A DNA stretch of 5,747 bases from UBA8517 sp964606975 (GTDB lineage Bacteria > Patescibacteriota > Microgenomatia > UBA8517): NCBI GenBank assembly GCA_964606975.1, contig CAZSGY010000013.1, forward strand, positions 1 to 5,747, in the 5' to 3' direction. Below the pieces are notes generated by a model. The model made no database searches. It was not told the origin of the DNA and saw only the letters and a program-made list of their open reading frames with translations. The position numbers were made by a program, and so were the translations under genes. The stretch's first letter is position 1. The number at the start of each line of letters is the position of its first letter. This document shows, in pieces, positions 1 to 5,747 of the stretch.

Positions 1-1677
1 ATAATATTTAAGTGGCATTTCGAATGTCTTGTCACCGGTAATTACCATCGATACCCCCTGCCTTGGGTCAACCAGTATACGTTCGTGAGTAATCGAATCT
101 AAAATTTCCAAGTTCCCCTTACCCTCTTTTAGCAAATTAAGATAGTTTTCGTATGTTATTTCCGGATGTCCCATAATGTCTTTATATCTTCCCCAAGCAT
201 AACGCAGGTAAACTTGCGCAACATCGTCGGCTCCTTGTTGTGTCATATGTATTTTTGAATAGGTAAAATCAACCCCTTCTCTGACGTTTGCTGAAAGCCC
301 GACTGTTACAGGAATCTCGAAACCGTCGGATTCTCCGATTTTTGTTTCCCAATAGACTGCCGGATATTCTTCAGAGAAATCTCTTGATTCGGCCGGCTTC
401 CAGGAGTCGTCTTCTTTTACCAAAATAATGCTATTGGTCTCATCAACCAGCCTTGTTCCAAACTCGTCTTCTATTAGGTACCCCTGATAACTATTTCCAT
501 CAACAGCGTCTAAGGTTTCGGGTCTGGATATATCAAAAGGTATCTCTATGATCTCTTGCGTTGGGGTCGGGACAAGCTCTTGGATTTTTACCCAGGTTCC
601 CCCATTCGGCGCATCTGCGTTAAACCATGCTATCAAATTGTCTCCCTGGAAAGCCCCAACCACGCTCCACCCGCTTCTGTCCCAGATAATTTGCTGGCTT
701 AACCCTGCCAGGTCCGGAGGATCGGAAAGATGTGATGTTTCAAAGGACGGCTGAGTGTCTAAATAATTTACCATTCCTATGGCACGGACAAGCTCGCCTT
801 CTTCAGGGCCGCTAGTTAATGTGAATTTTATAAAGTCACCATTTCCGCTTTTGACCATCGCATTCCAAAAGAAGTTTCCGTTTTCTTCGTAAACTACCGG
901 TACCAAAAAGTTACTGGAGCCCGCTTTCAAGACCCCCGATTTTTTGTACCAATCCTCTAGCGCCTTTAGGTCTTTTTCCGCACCATATTCAATAATTTTG
1001 TTTCTCGCTTCCGTACCGCTAATACTTGGTGATCCTATTAAATTATCGGCATTTTTGGGATATGAAGCACCTTCATTGACCGATAGAGTTTCAGTTGGTT
1101 TTGGCGACACTGTCAAAGTGGGGTTTATAGGAGTAGAAGGTTCAAATGGGGTCGGGCTAACTTCAACTATTGAGGGGACCGATGGGGTTTCGCCTACGGG
1201 CTTGGCTAAAACGTCTCCGCATCCCGTCGCTCCCATTACCATTCCGACGATAGTTGCGCCGGAGGCGACAGCCCGAACAACTTTGTTTTCTGCCTTAGTC
1301 CTCAAGGTGTCCAAAAAACCAATCGCGCCATGGATGTTTTCTTTATATCCGCTAAATACCTCTTTTTCTTTGGGTGTTAGTTTCAGTTCGTTTTCGGCAG
1401 TATTAAGTTTGGCGGCGCCTACAATTAATCCCTTCACAGGATCGTCAATGTCTGAAAGTGAGGATCCGTGCCAGTTAATAGCTTCTATGGCCTTTAGCGG
1501 GTCTTTTCTTAACTCGGAATCGTTTTTGTAGATTCTTTCTGAAGGCTCACAAAATTTTCTGGAAATAGCAAGGATTTCTTTTTCGGGGTTGAAAGACAAT
1601 ATTTCTGAGAGACGCTCCCTGTCCGGCAATATGTTGTCGAATTCATCAGACATATAATTAGGTGTTTCCGTACCCAT
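1..1677 (-). CDS. Anchored extracytoplasmic protein of unknown function (C-terminus cut by window edge)
   Basis: An open frame of 559 residues runs from ATG at 1677 to the left edge without a stop, so the C-terminus is missing. I recognise no family. Residues 1-130 are charged and helical-looking. Residues 133-153 form a hydrophobic segment ending in MGATGCGD, which resembles a lipobox with Cys153. Residues 160-200 are a Pro/Ser/Thr-rich linker (for example VSPTPFEPSTP). The rest is a mixed, probably beta-rich ectodomain rich in Trp, Gly and acidic residues, with a second short PTPTQ linker near 370-374. The likely topology is a cytoplasmic N-domain, one membrane anchor and a large outside domain. 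The start is uncertain: ATG at 1653 (residue 9) is possible, and a TTG at 1305 (residue 125) would give a classical lipoprotein signal peptide. In-frame TAA and TGA lie just upstream of 1677. No Shine-Dalgarno is visible. GC is higher than in the neighbouring genes. Confidence is high that it is coding, low on function. Confidence 0.85.
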   Translation of the reverse strand, partial: MGTETPNYMSDEFDNILPDRERLSEILSFNPEKEILAISRKFCEPSERIYKNDSELRKDPLKAIEAINWHGSSLSDIDDPVKGLIVGAAKLNTAENELKLTPKEKEVFSGYKENIHGAIGFLDTLRTKAENKVVRAVASGATIVGMVMGATGCGDVLAKPVGETPSVPSIVEVSPTPFEPSTPINPTLTVSPKPTETLSVNEGASYPKNADNLIGSPSISGTEARNKIIEYGAEKDLKALEDWYKKSGVLKAGSSNFLVPVVYEENGNFFWNAMVKSGNGDFIKFTLTSGPEEGELVRAIGMVNYLDTQPSFETSHLSDPPDLAGLSQQIIWDRSGWSVVGAFQGDNLIAWFNADAPNGGTWVKIQELVPTPTQEIIEIPFDISRPETLDAVDGNSYQGYLIEDEFGTRLVDETNSIILVKEDDSWKPAESRDFSEEYPAVYWETKIGESDGFEIPVTVGLSANVREGVDFTYSKIHMTQQGADDVAQVYLRYAWGRYKDIMGHPEITYENYLNLLKEGKGNLEILDSITHERILVDPRQGVSMVITGDKTFEMPLKYY

Positions 1678-1732
1678 TAATTCTATATCTATATGTCCTC
1701 ATTATACAACCACCTGTAAGCGAAATAAACAT
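1658..1732 (-). CDS. Possible 24-residue upstream reading frame with a Shine-Dalgarno
   Basis: A short frame begins at ATG 1732 (MFISLTGGCIMRTY...) and stops with TAA at 1660-1658. It overlaps the start of the surface-protein gene in another frame. GAGGAG lies 6 nt before its ATG, the only good Shine-Dalgarno match seen ahead of a start in the window. Its stop lies 4 nt before the second possible start of the surface protein (ATG 1653), which would suit translational coupling. The -10 box at 1701-1706 is inside this frame, so transcripts starting from that box would lack it. It may be chance; no homology is claimed. Confidence 0.2.
   Translation of the reverse strand: MFISLTGGCIMRTYRYRINGYGNT
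1701..1706 (-). promoter_or_regulatory. Candidate -10 box for the surface-protein gene
   Basis: On the minus strand this reads TATAAT, a perfect match to the bacterial -10 consensus, 23 nt before the ATG at 1677. The expected transcription start would be near 1694, giving a short leader. The -35 position 17 bp upstream reads TTTATT, a poor match to TTGACA. The box suggests that this gene can be transcribed separately from the ligase gene upstream of it. Confidence 0.4.
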
Positions 1733-1740
1733 CCCCAACT

Positions 1741-1762
1741 CCTCAAGGCGTTCCCTTGCAGG
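1741..1762 (-). terminator. Bulged hairpin after the ligase gene, weak terminator candidate
   Basis: Starting 22 nt past the ligase stop, CCT-G-CAAGG pairs with CCTTG-AGG around a 5-nt loop. This makes an 8-bp stem with one bulged G. No T-run follows on the minus strand, so it is not a standard intrinsic terminator. Its 3' arm overlaps part of the GAGGAG Shine-Dalgarno of the small frame at 1658-1732, so it could instead affect that start. Confidence 0.25.
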
Positions 1763-1784
1763 CATCACCTCAGCCGATAGAAAC

Positions 1785-2846
1785 TTAATATGTTTTTGTA
1801 AGCGCCAGGGTGCTAAACCAAAGCCAAATCATTGCGGGAATACTATATGTCGTGTCGAAAAAGAAGTTAACAAAAATAGCCAAAAATACGGCTTTCGCAA
1901 GCATATTTCCTTCGTTTTTAATTAACGACCTAAATATTTTGTAGAGCCAGAATAAAAATATAAATGAAAACACTCCCAGGTCTGCGATCAATTCTAAAAT
2001 CAGACTGTGAGCCATGGATGAGTATTTAGAAACATTCATGAAATTGCCAACCCCAATTCCTAACGGGGTTTTTATAAGCGAATTGAAAGCCTCGAATAAG
2101 TAAGGACGGGAAAACAAAGTGGTTTTAAAAGCGCCGAGGACAATAAACAAAACTACGGCTGCGACAAATATGATTGAAAATCTTTTCTTATATTCACCTT
2201 TTTTAGCAGAGGTTTGATAAATGAAAAGAATGCCGAATATCAAAGCGGCGATAGCCGAGCGGGAGAAAGATTGAGCAATTAATACCGTGGCCAAAAGAAA
2301 CAATGGGATTTGCCAAACTTCAAATTTTTCGGACATTTTATATATTACGGCAACCAAAATAACAGCCCAAAGATCACCCAGATGGTTATGTAAAATGTTT
2401 TTGCCGACCGGTAAGAATAAATTATTTGCGGGTGTTACTGATATTCCGTTAAGCATTAGTATGTAAAATATTCCGGCAATGACCAAACCGATTACTATCA
2501 AAAAATAAAAGTAATATTTGGAAACAATCTTTCGTAGGTTAAATATTGACAACCAAACTAAACCACCGGATGCAAATAATAAAATGTAAGAAAGATTACC
2601 ACTAAAAAAAAGAAAATGAATTCCGAGAATAGCCACAAACAGGAAGTAAAGGATGAAATTGTCAGGAATTTCTATTTTCTTCCCACGTATCAGCCAAAGG
2701 GAAATTAAAATTAAAGATAAGCCAATATTAATTGGTAGCGTCCAACTATCGTATTTTTGAGTTGCTGCGAAGATCATGAGTATTGGCAAGCATGTAACGT
2801 AAAGGTAATCGTAATACCCAAGAACCTGTTTAAGTTTGACCGGCAT
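1785..2846 (-). CDS. O-antigen ligase/polymerase family (WaaL/Wzy-like) membrane protein
   Basis: A 353-residue, very hydrophobic protein with about 11-12 membrane segments, roughly at 12-30, 38-53, 62-80, 84-101, 112-133, 155-168, 178-192, 196-210, 223-240, 283-302, 315-330 and 332-350. It shows the pattern of the Wzy_C/O-antigen ligase superfamily: HNHLGD (153-158), SFSRSAIAAL (193-202) with Arg196, then the external loop motif PLGIGVGNF (261-269) and AHSLILELIADLG (279-291). His280 sits where WaaL-type ligases have their essential His. Members polymerise lipid-linked glycans or move them onto lipid A-core or protein at the outer face of the inner membrane. Sequence alone does not say whether this is a polymerase, a ligase or a protein O-oligosaccharyltransferase. 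At about 350 residues it is slightly short, and the external loop is small. It is divergent from the family 4 transferase gene. Start ATG 2846 follows a TATACT box; no Shine-Dalgarno is seen. Stop is TAA. Confidence 0.88.
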   Translation of the reverse strand: MPVKLKQVLGYYDYLYVTCLPILMIFAATQKYDSWTLPINIGLSLILISLWLIRGKKIEIPDNFILYFLFVAILGIHFLFFSGNLSYILLFASGGLVWLSIFNLRKIVSKYYFYFLIVIGLVIAGIFYILMLNGISVTPANNLFLPVGKNILHNHLGDLWAVILVAVIYKMSEKFEVWQIPLFLLATVLIAQSFSRSAIAALIFGILFIYQTSAKKGEYKKRFSIIFVAAVVLFIVLGAFKTTLFSRPYLFEAFNSLIKTPLGIGVGNFMNVSKYSSMAHSLILELIADLGVFSFIFLFWLYKIFRSLIKNEGNMLAKAVFLAIFVNFFFDTTYSIPAMIWLWFSTLALTKTY

Positions 2847-2853
2847 ACTTAAC

Positions 2854-2859
2854 AGTATA
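2854..2859 (-). promoter_or_regulatory. Candidate -10 box of the ligase gene, near-leaderless
   Basis: The minus strand reads TATACT, ending 7 nt before the ATG at 2846. Transcription would start at about 2847, leaving essentially no leader. No convincing -35 is seen. The box lies in a bulged dyad (2854-2870: AGTATAAT facing ATTAtTACT), which could serve as an operator or simply reflect AT-richness. Confidence 0.35.
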
Positions 2860-2918
2860 ATATTATTACTACCGGCATAACATATCGATTATGTGGTTAC
2901 ACCCATTAAGTTTACAAT

Positions 2919-2927
2919 TGCTATATT
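2919..2927 (+). promoter_or_regulatory. Extended -10 promoter of the family 4 transferase gene, leaderless
   Basis: TGCTATATT matches the extended -10 form TGnTATAAT with one mismatch. It lies 6 nt before the ATG at 2934. The normal -10 to start distance places the first transcribed base on or next to the A of the ATG, giving a leaderless mRNA. This agrees with the absence of a Shine-Dalgarno before the gene. No clear -35 is seen, which an extended -10 can tolerate. Confidence 0.45.
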
Positions 2928-2933
2928 AGAAAA

Positions 2934-4094
2934 ATGAAGCATAACCAAAACAAGCAGATTAAATTATTAATACTATTGAAAAGCATAGACGGTGGTACGG
3001 GTACATATCTCAAGGGTTTGTTGGGATTGAAAAAAAAATACAGTCCGGGAGATCTAAACATTGAGGTCTTAATTTTGGAAAAACCAAAATATAGAAAGAC
3101 AAATAATCAAAAATATATTTATTTTCCGCGTAGTAACCCAATTACAATTAAATATAAACTCACACGTAGGACCCTCCACACCTTACTATCGGAAATCAAA
3201 TGGTTTATAGATAACATTAAGACTTTTAAACCGGATATTGTTATCGCTTCCGATTCGCACTCAATCCTGATTGGTGAAATTGTGAGATTTATAAATAAAT
3301 TCAAATATAGAACCGTGAATGTTATTCATAATAATTTAAGAGAAGTTGTGAAGTATAGGCTAAGATTGCCGCTGCGCCTTCCTTTTAAATGGTTGCTGGG
3401 TTTTTATTTAAGAAAATCTGACGTTGTCGTCACAGTTTCTGACAATTTATCAAAAGATGTCTATATAGATTACAAGTTAAAAGAAATGCCGAAAACCATT
3501 CCCCCACCTTTTTCAGATAAATTTTCAAATACAGCGTCGAGGAACAAAAGCAAGCGAAAAGAAAAAGTTATAATCTCCGTTGCCAGATTGGATAAGCAGA
3601 AAGATCATGAAACCTTACTTAAAGCATTTGCTGACGTTCGGCAAAAAAGTAAAAATCTGAGACTTTGGATAGTCGGCGATGGTCCGTTAAGAATGAAACT
3701 GCAACTATTATCAAAGAAAATGGGGATTGAACGCGATGTAAGATTTTTAGGCTGGAAGCAAAACTCCGGGGCTATTCTAAACCAGGCAGATGTATTTGTT
3801 CACTCCAGTAATTGGGAAGGATTTGGTTTAGGTATTTTAGAAGCAATGCAAAAAGGAATTCCTGTTATAGCATCCGACTGTGATTACGGACCGTCGGAAA
3901 TTATCGGAAAAAATAAATACGGTATTTTAGTTCCTGTGGGTGATTATAAAAGTATGTCAAAAGCAATTTATGATATTTGCTTTGATGAGAAAAAGTTTAA
4001 GCATTTTTCGCAGATGGCCCAAAAAAGGTCTCAAGATTTCAAGTCTGACAAGATTCTTTCAAAATATAAAAACTTGATAGATAATTTAAGCTAA
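2934..4094 (+). CDS. Glycosyltransferase, GT-B fold, family 4
   Basis: A 386-residue protein, a usual length for family 4 retaining transferases. The N-terminal Rossmann half (about 1-190) opens with LLILLKSIDGGTGTY, including the glycine-rich loop at 20-23. The C-terminal nucleotide-sugar half (about 210-386) carries VARLDKQKD (216-224; Arg218 and Lys223 are the expected phosphate contacts), LWIVGDGPLR (244-253), VRFLGW (269-274) and EGFGLGILE, the E-X7-E motif with Glu295 and Glu303. The stretch ASDCDYGPSEII (313-324) resembles the PglA/PglJ-like group that often moves HexNAc onto polyprenyl-linked glycans, but donor and acceptor cannot be read from sequence. It probably acts at the cytoplasmic membrane face; Arg/Lys-rich hydrophobic helices at 140-161 could dock to membrane. 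It is divergent from the ligase gene and lies 4 nt before the TPR-like gene, probably in one operon. A run of nine A (3030-3038) encodes Lys33-35. Stop is TAA. Confidence 0.93.
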   Translation: MKHNQNKQIKLLILLKSIDGGTGTYLKGLLGLKKKYSPGDLNIEVLILEKPKYRKTNNQKYIYFPRSNPITIKYKLTRRTLHTLLSEIKWFIDNIKTFKPDIVIASDSHSILIGEIVRFINKFKYRTVNVIHNNLREVVKYRLRLPLRLPFKWLLGFYLRKSDVVVTVSDNLSKDVYIDYKLKEMPKTIPPPFSDKFSNTASRNKSKRKEKVIISVARLDKQKDHETLLKAFADVRQKSKNLRLWIVGDGPLRMKLQLLSKKMGIERDVRFLGWKQNSGAILNQADVFVHSSNWEGFGLGILEAMQKGIPVIASDCDYGPSEIIGKNKYGILVPVGDYKSMSKAIYDICFDEKKFKHFSQMAQKRSQDFKSDKILSKYKNLIDNLS

Positions 4095-4098
4095 CCCA

Positions 4099-4674
4099 AT
4101 GAGCAAGTCAAAAATTATTCTAGGAGTACTAATTATTTTTTTTGTAGTTTTTATTTCTGAGGCTTTGTATGCATATAGAAACAATTGGGTACGTTATTCA
4201 TACGCGCTGAGCGCTGCCAAGTTTTTTAACAACAATGTTAACTGTACAGGATGTTCCCTCTTTATTATTACTCAGGGTAAAATCAAATTTCCGGATGATA
4301 ATAAATTTAAAGAGGACGTTCGTCAGAGATTTCTTTTACTTCCCCAAGAATACAATCTGCCTGCGGCTATTTATGAATTGGCACTTGTCGCTTACGAAAA
4401 TGATTATAAAGACATTACCAAACAGCTTTTGGAACTCACGATTTCACTTGACCCTGATTTTAGTTTTTGGAGGGTGGAACTGGCGAATTTTTATTTAAAA
4501 GATGGAAACACCATTCTTGCCTCGGAAACTTTGAACGACTGTCTTTTGCTTGATGCACCGAGAGATCATTGTCGGGATTATATGGACAATATTTTGGCAA
4601 GCAACCGGCCTCAATCAGTCGGTTATTTGAATGAGACAATCCGGCAATTATATGTCGAAAAAGAAATAAGATAA
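4099..4674 (+). CDS. Membrane-anchored TPR-like protein, four cysteines
   Basis: A 191-residue protein. Residues 5-26 are a strong hydrophobic segment preceded by MSKSK, so the bulk should face outside. No clear signal-peptidase site or lipobox follows, so I call it an uncleaved anchor. The C-terminal part (about 84-165) consists of amphipathic helix pairs. The clearest TPR-like unit is around 117-152: LDPDFSFWRVELANFYLKDG, then a second helix containing ASETLNDCLLLDAP. Four cysteines are present: a CxxC pair (Cys49, Cys52) just after the membrane helix, and Cys148 with Cys158 at the TPR end. These could form disulfides outside. The start ATG lies 4 nt after the stop of the transferase gene and has no Shine-Dalgarno, which suggests coupled translation. 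Its exact role is unknown; TPR domains usually bind proteins, and a partner in the ligase complex is a guess. It ends 12 nt before the convergent family 2 transferase. Confidence 0.8.
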   Translation: MSKSKIILGVLIIFFVVFISEALYAYRNNWVRYSYALSAAKFFNNNVNCTGCSLFIITQGKIKFPDDNKFKEDVRQRFLLLPQEYNLPAAIYELALVAYENDYKDITKQLLELTISLDPDFSFWRVELANFYLKDGNTILASETLNDCLLLDAPRDHCRDYMDNILASNRPQSVGYLNETIRQLYVEKEIR

Positions 4675-4686
4675 GCAGGAATTCCC

Positions 4687-5676
4687 CTAATGTTTTCCTA
4701 ATCTGATTTTATACCCATGATAAGTCCGGAATGCATACCCGGAAAGTGTGTCTTCAAATTTAAAATTTTTAATATAAGAATTTAGTATAATTTTTCTAAA
4801 CTTAAGCAATTTAGGCAAATTGCTAAAGGTATCAATCCAGATTTTCAGATAGATAAAAGGCCCTTTTGTGATTGTTGAGTATAAAAACACCCAGAGTTGA
4901 ACAAGAATAATGTTTGGCAAATTCTTAATAATATTACGTCCCGGCCAGTCAATAATAATTAACCATATTATGTTTCTGTAAGTCTGATAAATCACATATT
5001 TACTTTTTCTTTTATTGGTAAAAGAGACCATGTGATGAACAACCAGACGATTGGTTTTGTGAATTTTTGTTCCCAGTGCTCTTATTCGTAATGAAAAATC
5101 CACGTCTTCCATGTATGAACCCAATATTTCATTGAAATAAAATCCGTAATTTGCTTTCAATTTTTTTAATAAATTTTTAGAAAGCAGTATGCAAGCCGCG
5201 GTGGCAAGTTGGGTTTTAATATTTAAGTGAGTAGAATTTTTTGCATAACCGGAATTAAAATATTCGATTCCGAAAGAATCCACTAAACCGCTATCGTTTT
5301 CATATATAAGAGGAGCAATCACTTCACAATTGCTATTGGTCGATAAAAGTTTGCTGAAATTAGTAAAAAAATTTATATCTACAAAAGCATCGTCATTTAA
5401 CAGCATTACCCAGTTTGAGTCATCTTTTTGCAATACGTAATCGATGGCCACATTATTCATTTTCGAAAATGAATAAGGTTCATGTATTCTTATAAGTTGT
5501 CTAATTTCTTTTTTTAAATTTTTTAGAACTATATTTTGTCCGTTTGAAACGATCGTAATTTTCAAATTTATACTGGCCTTATTCGCAGATTTTCTTAGAG
5601 AATGTATACATTTACTAAGAACCGGATATGATTCTCTTGAGCAAGGAGAAGGGATGATACATGTTACATTAATCAT
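4687..5676 (-). CDS. Glycosyltransferase, GT-A fold, family 2 (rhamnosyltransferase-like)
   Basis: A 329-residue protein, typical in length for polysaccharide family 2 enzymes. It begins MINVTCIIPS, the usual first beta strand. The nucleotide-binding region follows, with TIVSNGQ (41-47) and SKMNNVAIDY (71-80). The metal-binding motif is LLNDDAFVD (92-100; Asp95 and Asp96). An acceptor-side ATAACILLSK stretch (158-167) and YMEDVDFSLRIRALG (188-202) come next, in which the E-D-x-D is the catalytic-base region of this family. VVHHMVSFT (212-220) matches the usual H-x-x-S segment. The last 100 residues hold hydrophobic helices near 234-244 and 254-270, fitting membrane attachment. The family uses NDP-sugars, often dTDP-rhamnose, to extend lipid-linked glycans in the cytoplasm; the sugar here is unknown. 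It is convergent with the TPR-like gene, with 12 bp between and no terminator seen. No Shine-Dalgarno precedes ATG 5676; a perfect inverted repeat starts 2 nt upstream of it. Stop is TAG. Confidence 0.92.
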   Translation of the reverse strand: MINVTCIIPSPCSRESYPVLSKCIHSLRKSANKASINLKITIVSNGQNIVLKNLKKEIRQLIRIHEPYSFSKMNNVAIDYVLQKDDSNWVMLLNDDAFVDINFFTNFSKLLSTNSNCEVIAPLIYENDSGLVDSFGIEYFNSGYAKNSTHLNIKTQLATAACILLSKNLLKKLKANYGFYFNEILGSYMEDVDFSLRIRALGTKIHKTNRLVVHHMVSFTNKRKSKYVIYQTYRNIIWLIIIDWPGRNIIKNLPNIILVQLWVFLYSTITKGPFIYLKIWIDTFSNLPKLLKFRKIILNSYIKNFKFEDTLSGYAFRTYHGYKIRLGKH

Positions 5677-5678
5677 TT

Positions 5679-5702
5679 TATGTAGTATCTTTATACTACA
5701 TA
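5679..5702. repeat. Perfect inverted repeat next to the family 2 transferase start
   Basis: Ten-base arms TATGTAGTAT and ATACTACATA flank a 4-nt centre (CTTT), with no mismatch. The repeat ends 2 nt upstream of the start codon at 5676. On DNA it could be an operator; in RNA it would form a hairpin touching the start codon. A weak -10-like GATACT (5689-5684, minus) at leaderless spacing from the ATG lies inside it. Confidence 0.7.
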
Positions 5703-5703
5703 T

Positions 5704-5720
5704 TATTTAATCATTAAATA
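5704..5720. repeat. Second perfect inverted repeat, 17 bp, beside the first
   Basis: TATTTAAT, a single central C, then ATTAAATA: eight-base arms with no mismatch, one base away from the repeat at 5679-5702. It ends one base before a possible plus-strand ATG at 5722. The sequence is almost pure A/T, so chance is a real alternative. The close packing of two perfect dyads is what makes it worth recording. Confidence 0.55.
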
Positions 5721-5721
5721 C

Positions 5722-5747
5722 ATGCATAATAATAAAGACCGCACAGT
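5722..5747 (+). CDS. Possible start of a divergent gene, cut by the right edge
   Basis: ATG at 5722 opens a frame (MHNNKDRT...) that stays open to the window end, but only eight full codons are visible. There is no Shine-Dalgarno, as with the other genes here. Its position just beyond the paired inverted repeats and divergent from the family 2 transferase fits a shared promoter region. No function can be given. Confidence 0.2.

Noticed and set aside
548..1531. Plus-strand open frames at 548-754 and 944-1531
   Set aside because: They lie wholly inside the 559-codon minus-strand gene, have no start signals, and their translations are low-complexity Ser/Pro text typical of an antisense shadow.
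1662..1925. Plus-strand open frame of 87 codons across the gap
   Set aside because: It is antisense to the ligase C-terminus and to the start of the surface protein, with no recognisable domain and no promoter or RBS.
2880..2894. Short dyad ACATA-TCGAT-TATGT in the divergent promoter region
   Set aside because: Arms are only five bases in an AT-rich gap; this is expected by chance and does not overlap either -10 box.
3119..3304. Minus-strand open frame of 61 codons
   Set aside because: It is antisense to the well-supported family 4 transferase.
4235..4498. Plus-strand open frame of 87 codons
   Set aside because: It is an out-of-frame reading inside the TPR-like gene, without start signals.
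4675..4690. GGAATTCC palindrome between the convergent genes, considered as a shared terminator
   Set aside because: It is an 8-bp palindrome with no loop and no T-run; it cannot form a useful terminator hairpin.
1..5747. CRISPR array, tRNA or rRNA gene, insertion-sequence ends, recoded stop codons
   Set aside because: No regularly spaced repeats, no cloverleaf or rRNA-like stretch and no transposase or terminal repeats were seen. The complete genes end in TAA or TAG and need no UGA or UAG recoding.

Overview
This 5.7 kb AT-rich bacterial window carries five genes of a cell-surface polysaccharide or glycoconjugate locus. From left to right they are: a large anchored extracytoplasmic protein of unknown function (minus strand, running off the left edge); a polytopic O-antigen ligase/polymerase-like membrane protein (minus); a GT-B family 4 glycosyltransferase followed 4 nt later by a membrane-anchored TPR-like protein (plus); and a GT-A family 2 glycosyltransferase (minus). 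A sixth gene may start at 5722 on the plus strand, but only its first codons are visible.

No taxonomic marker is present, so the organism can only be guessed. Stop codons fit the standard bacterial code: three TAA and one TAG end the complete genes, and none uses TGA. All five starts lack a convincing Shine-Dalgarno sequence. Two genes have a -10-like box so close to the ATG that a leaderless mRNA is likely. Low GC, compact spacing, a Pro/Ser/Thr-rich linker after a hydrophobic lipobox-like segment, and a small glycosyltransferase/ligase cluster would all fit a Candidate Phyla Radiation bacterium (for example Microgenomates). That is an inference from style, not from a marker.

Layout: 1-1677 is the partial unknown surface protein, visibly richer in GC than the rest. 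1678-1784 is a gap with a bulged hairpin, a TATAAT box and a tiny SD-preceded reading frame. 1785-2846 is the ligase/polymerase. 2847-2933 is a divergent promoter region. 2934-4094 and 4099-4674 form a two-gene plus-strand unit. 4687-5676 is the family 2 transferase, convergent with that unit. 5677-5747 is AT-rich DNA holding two adjacent perfect inverted repeats.

The likely joint role, inferred from families and context, is as follows. The two glycosyltransferases add sugars to a lipid-linked oligosaccharide on the cytoplasmic face. The ligase-like protein polymerises the glycan or transfers it to an acceptor on the outer face. The TPR-like protein could assist it outside the membrane. The large surface protein, with its Ser/Thr/Pro linker, could be a cell-surface partner or even a glycan acceptor. 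No gene is similar enough to a named one for a gene symbol to be given.
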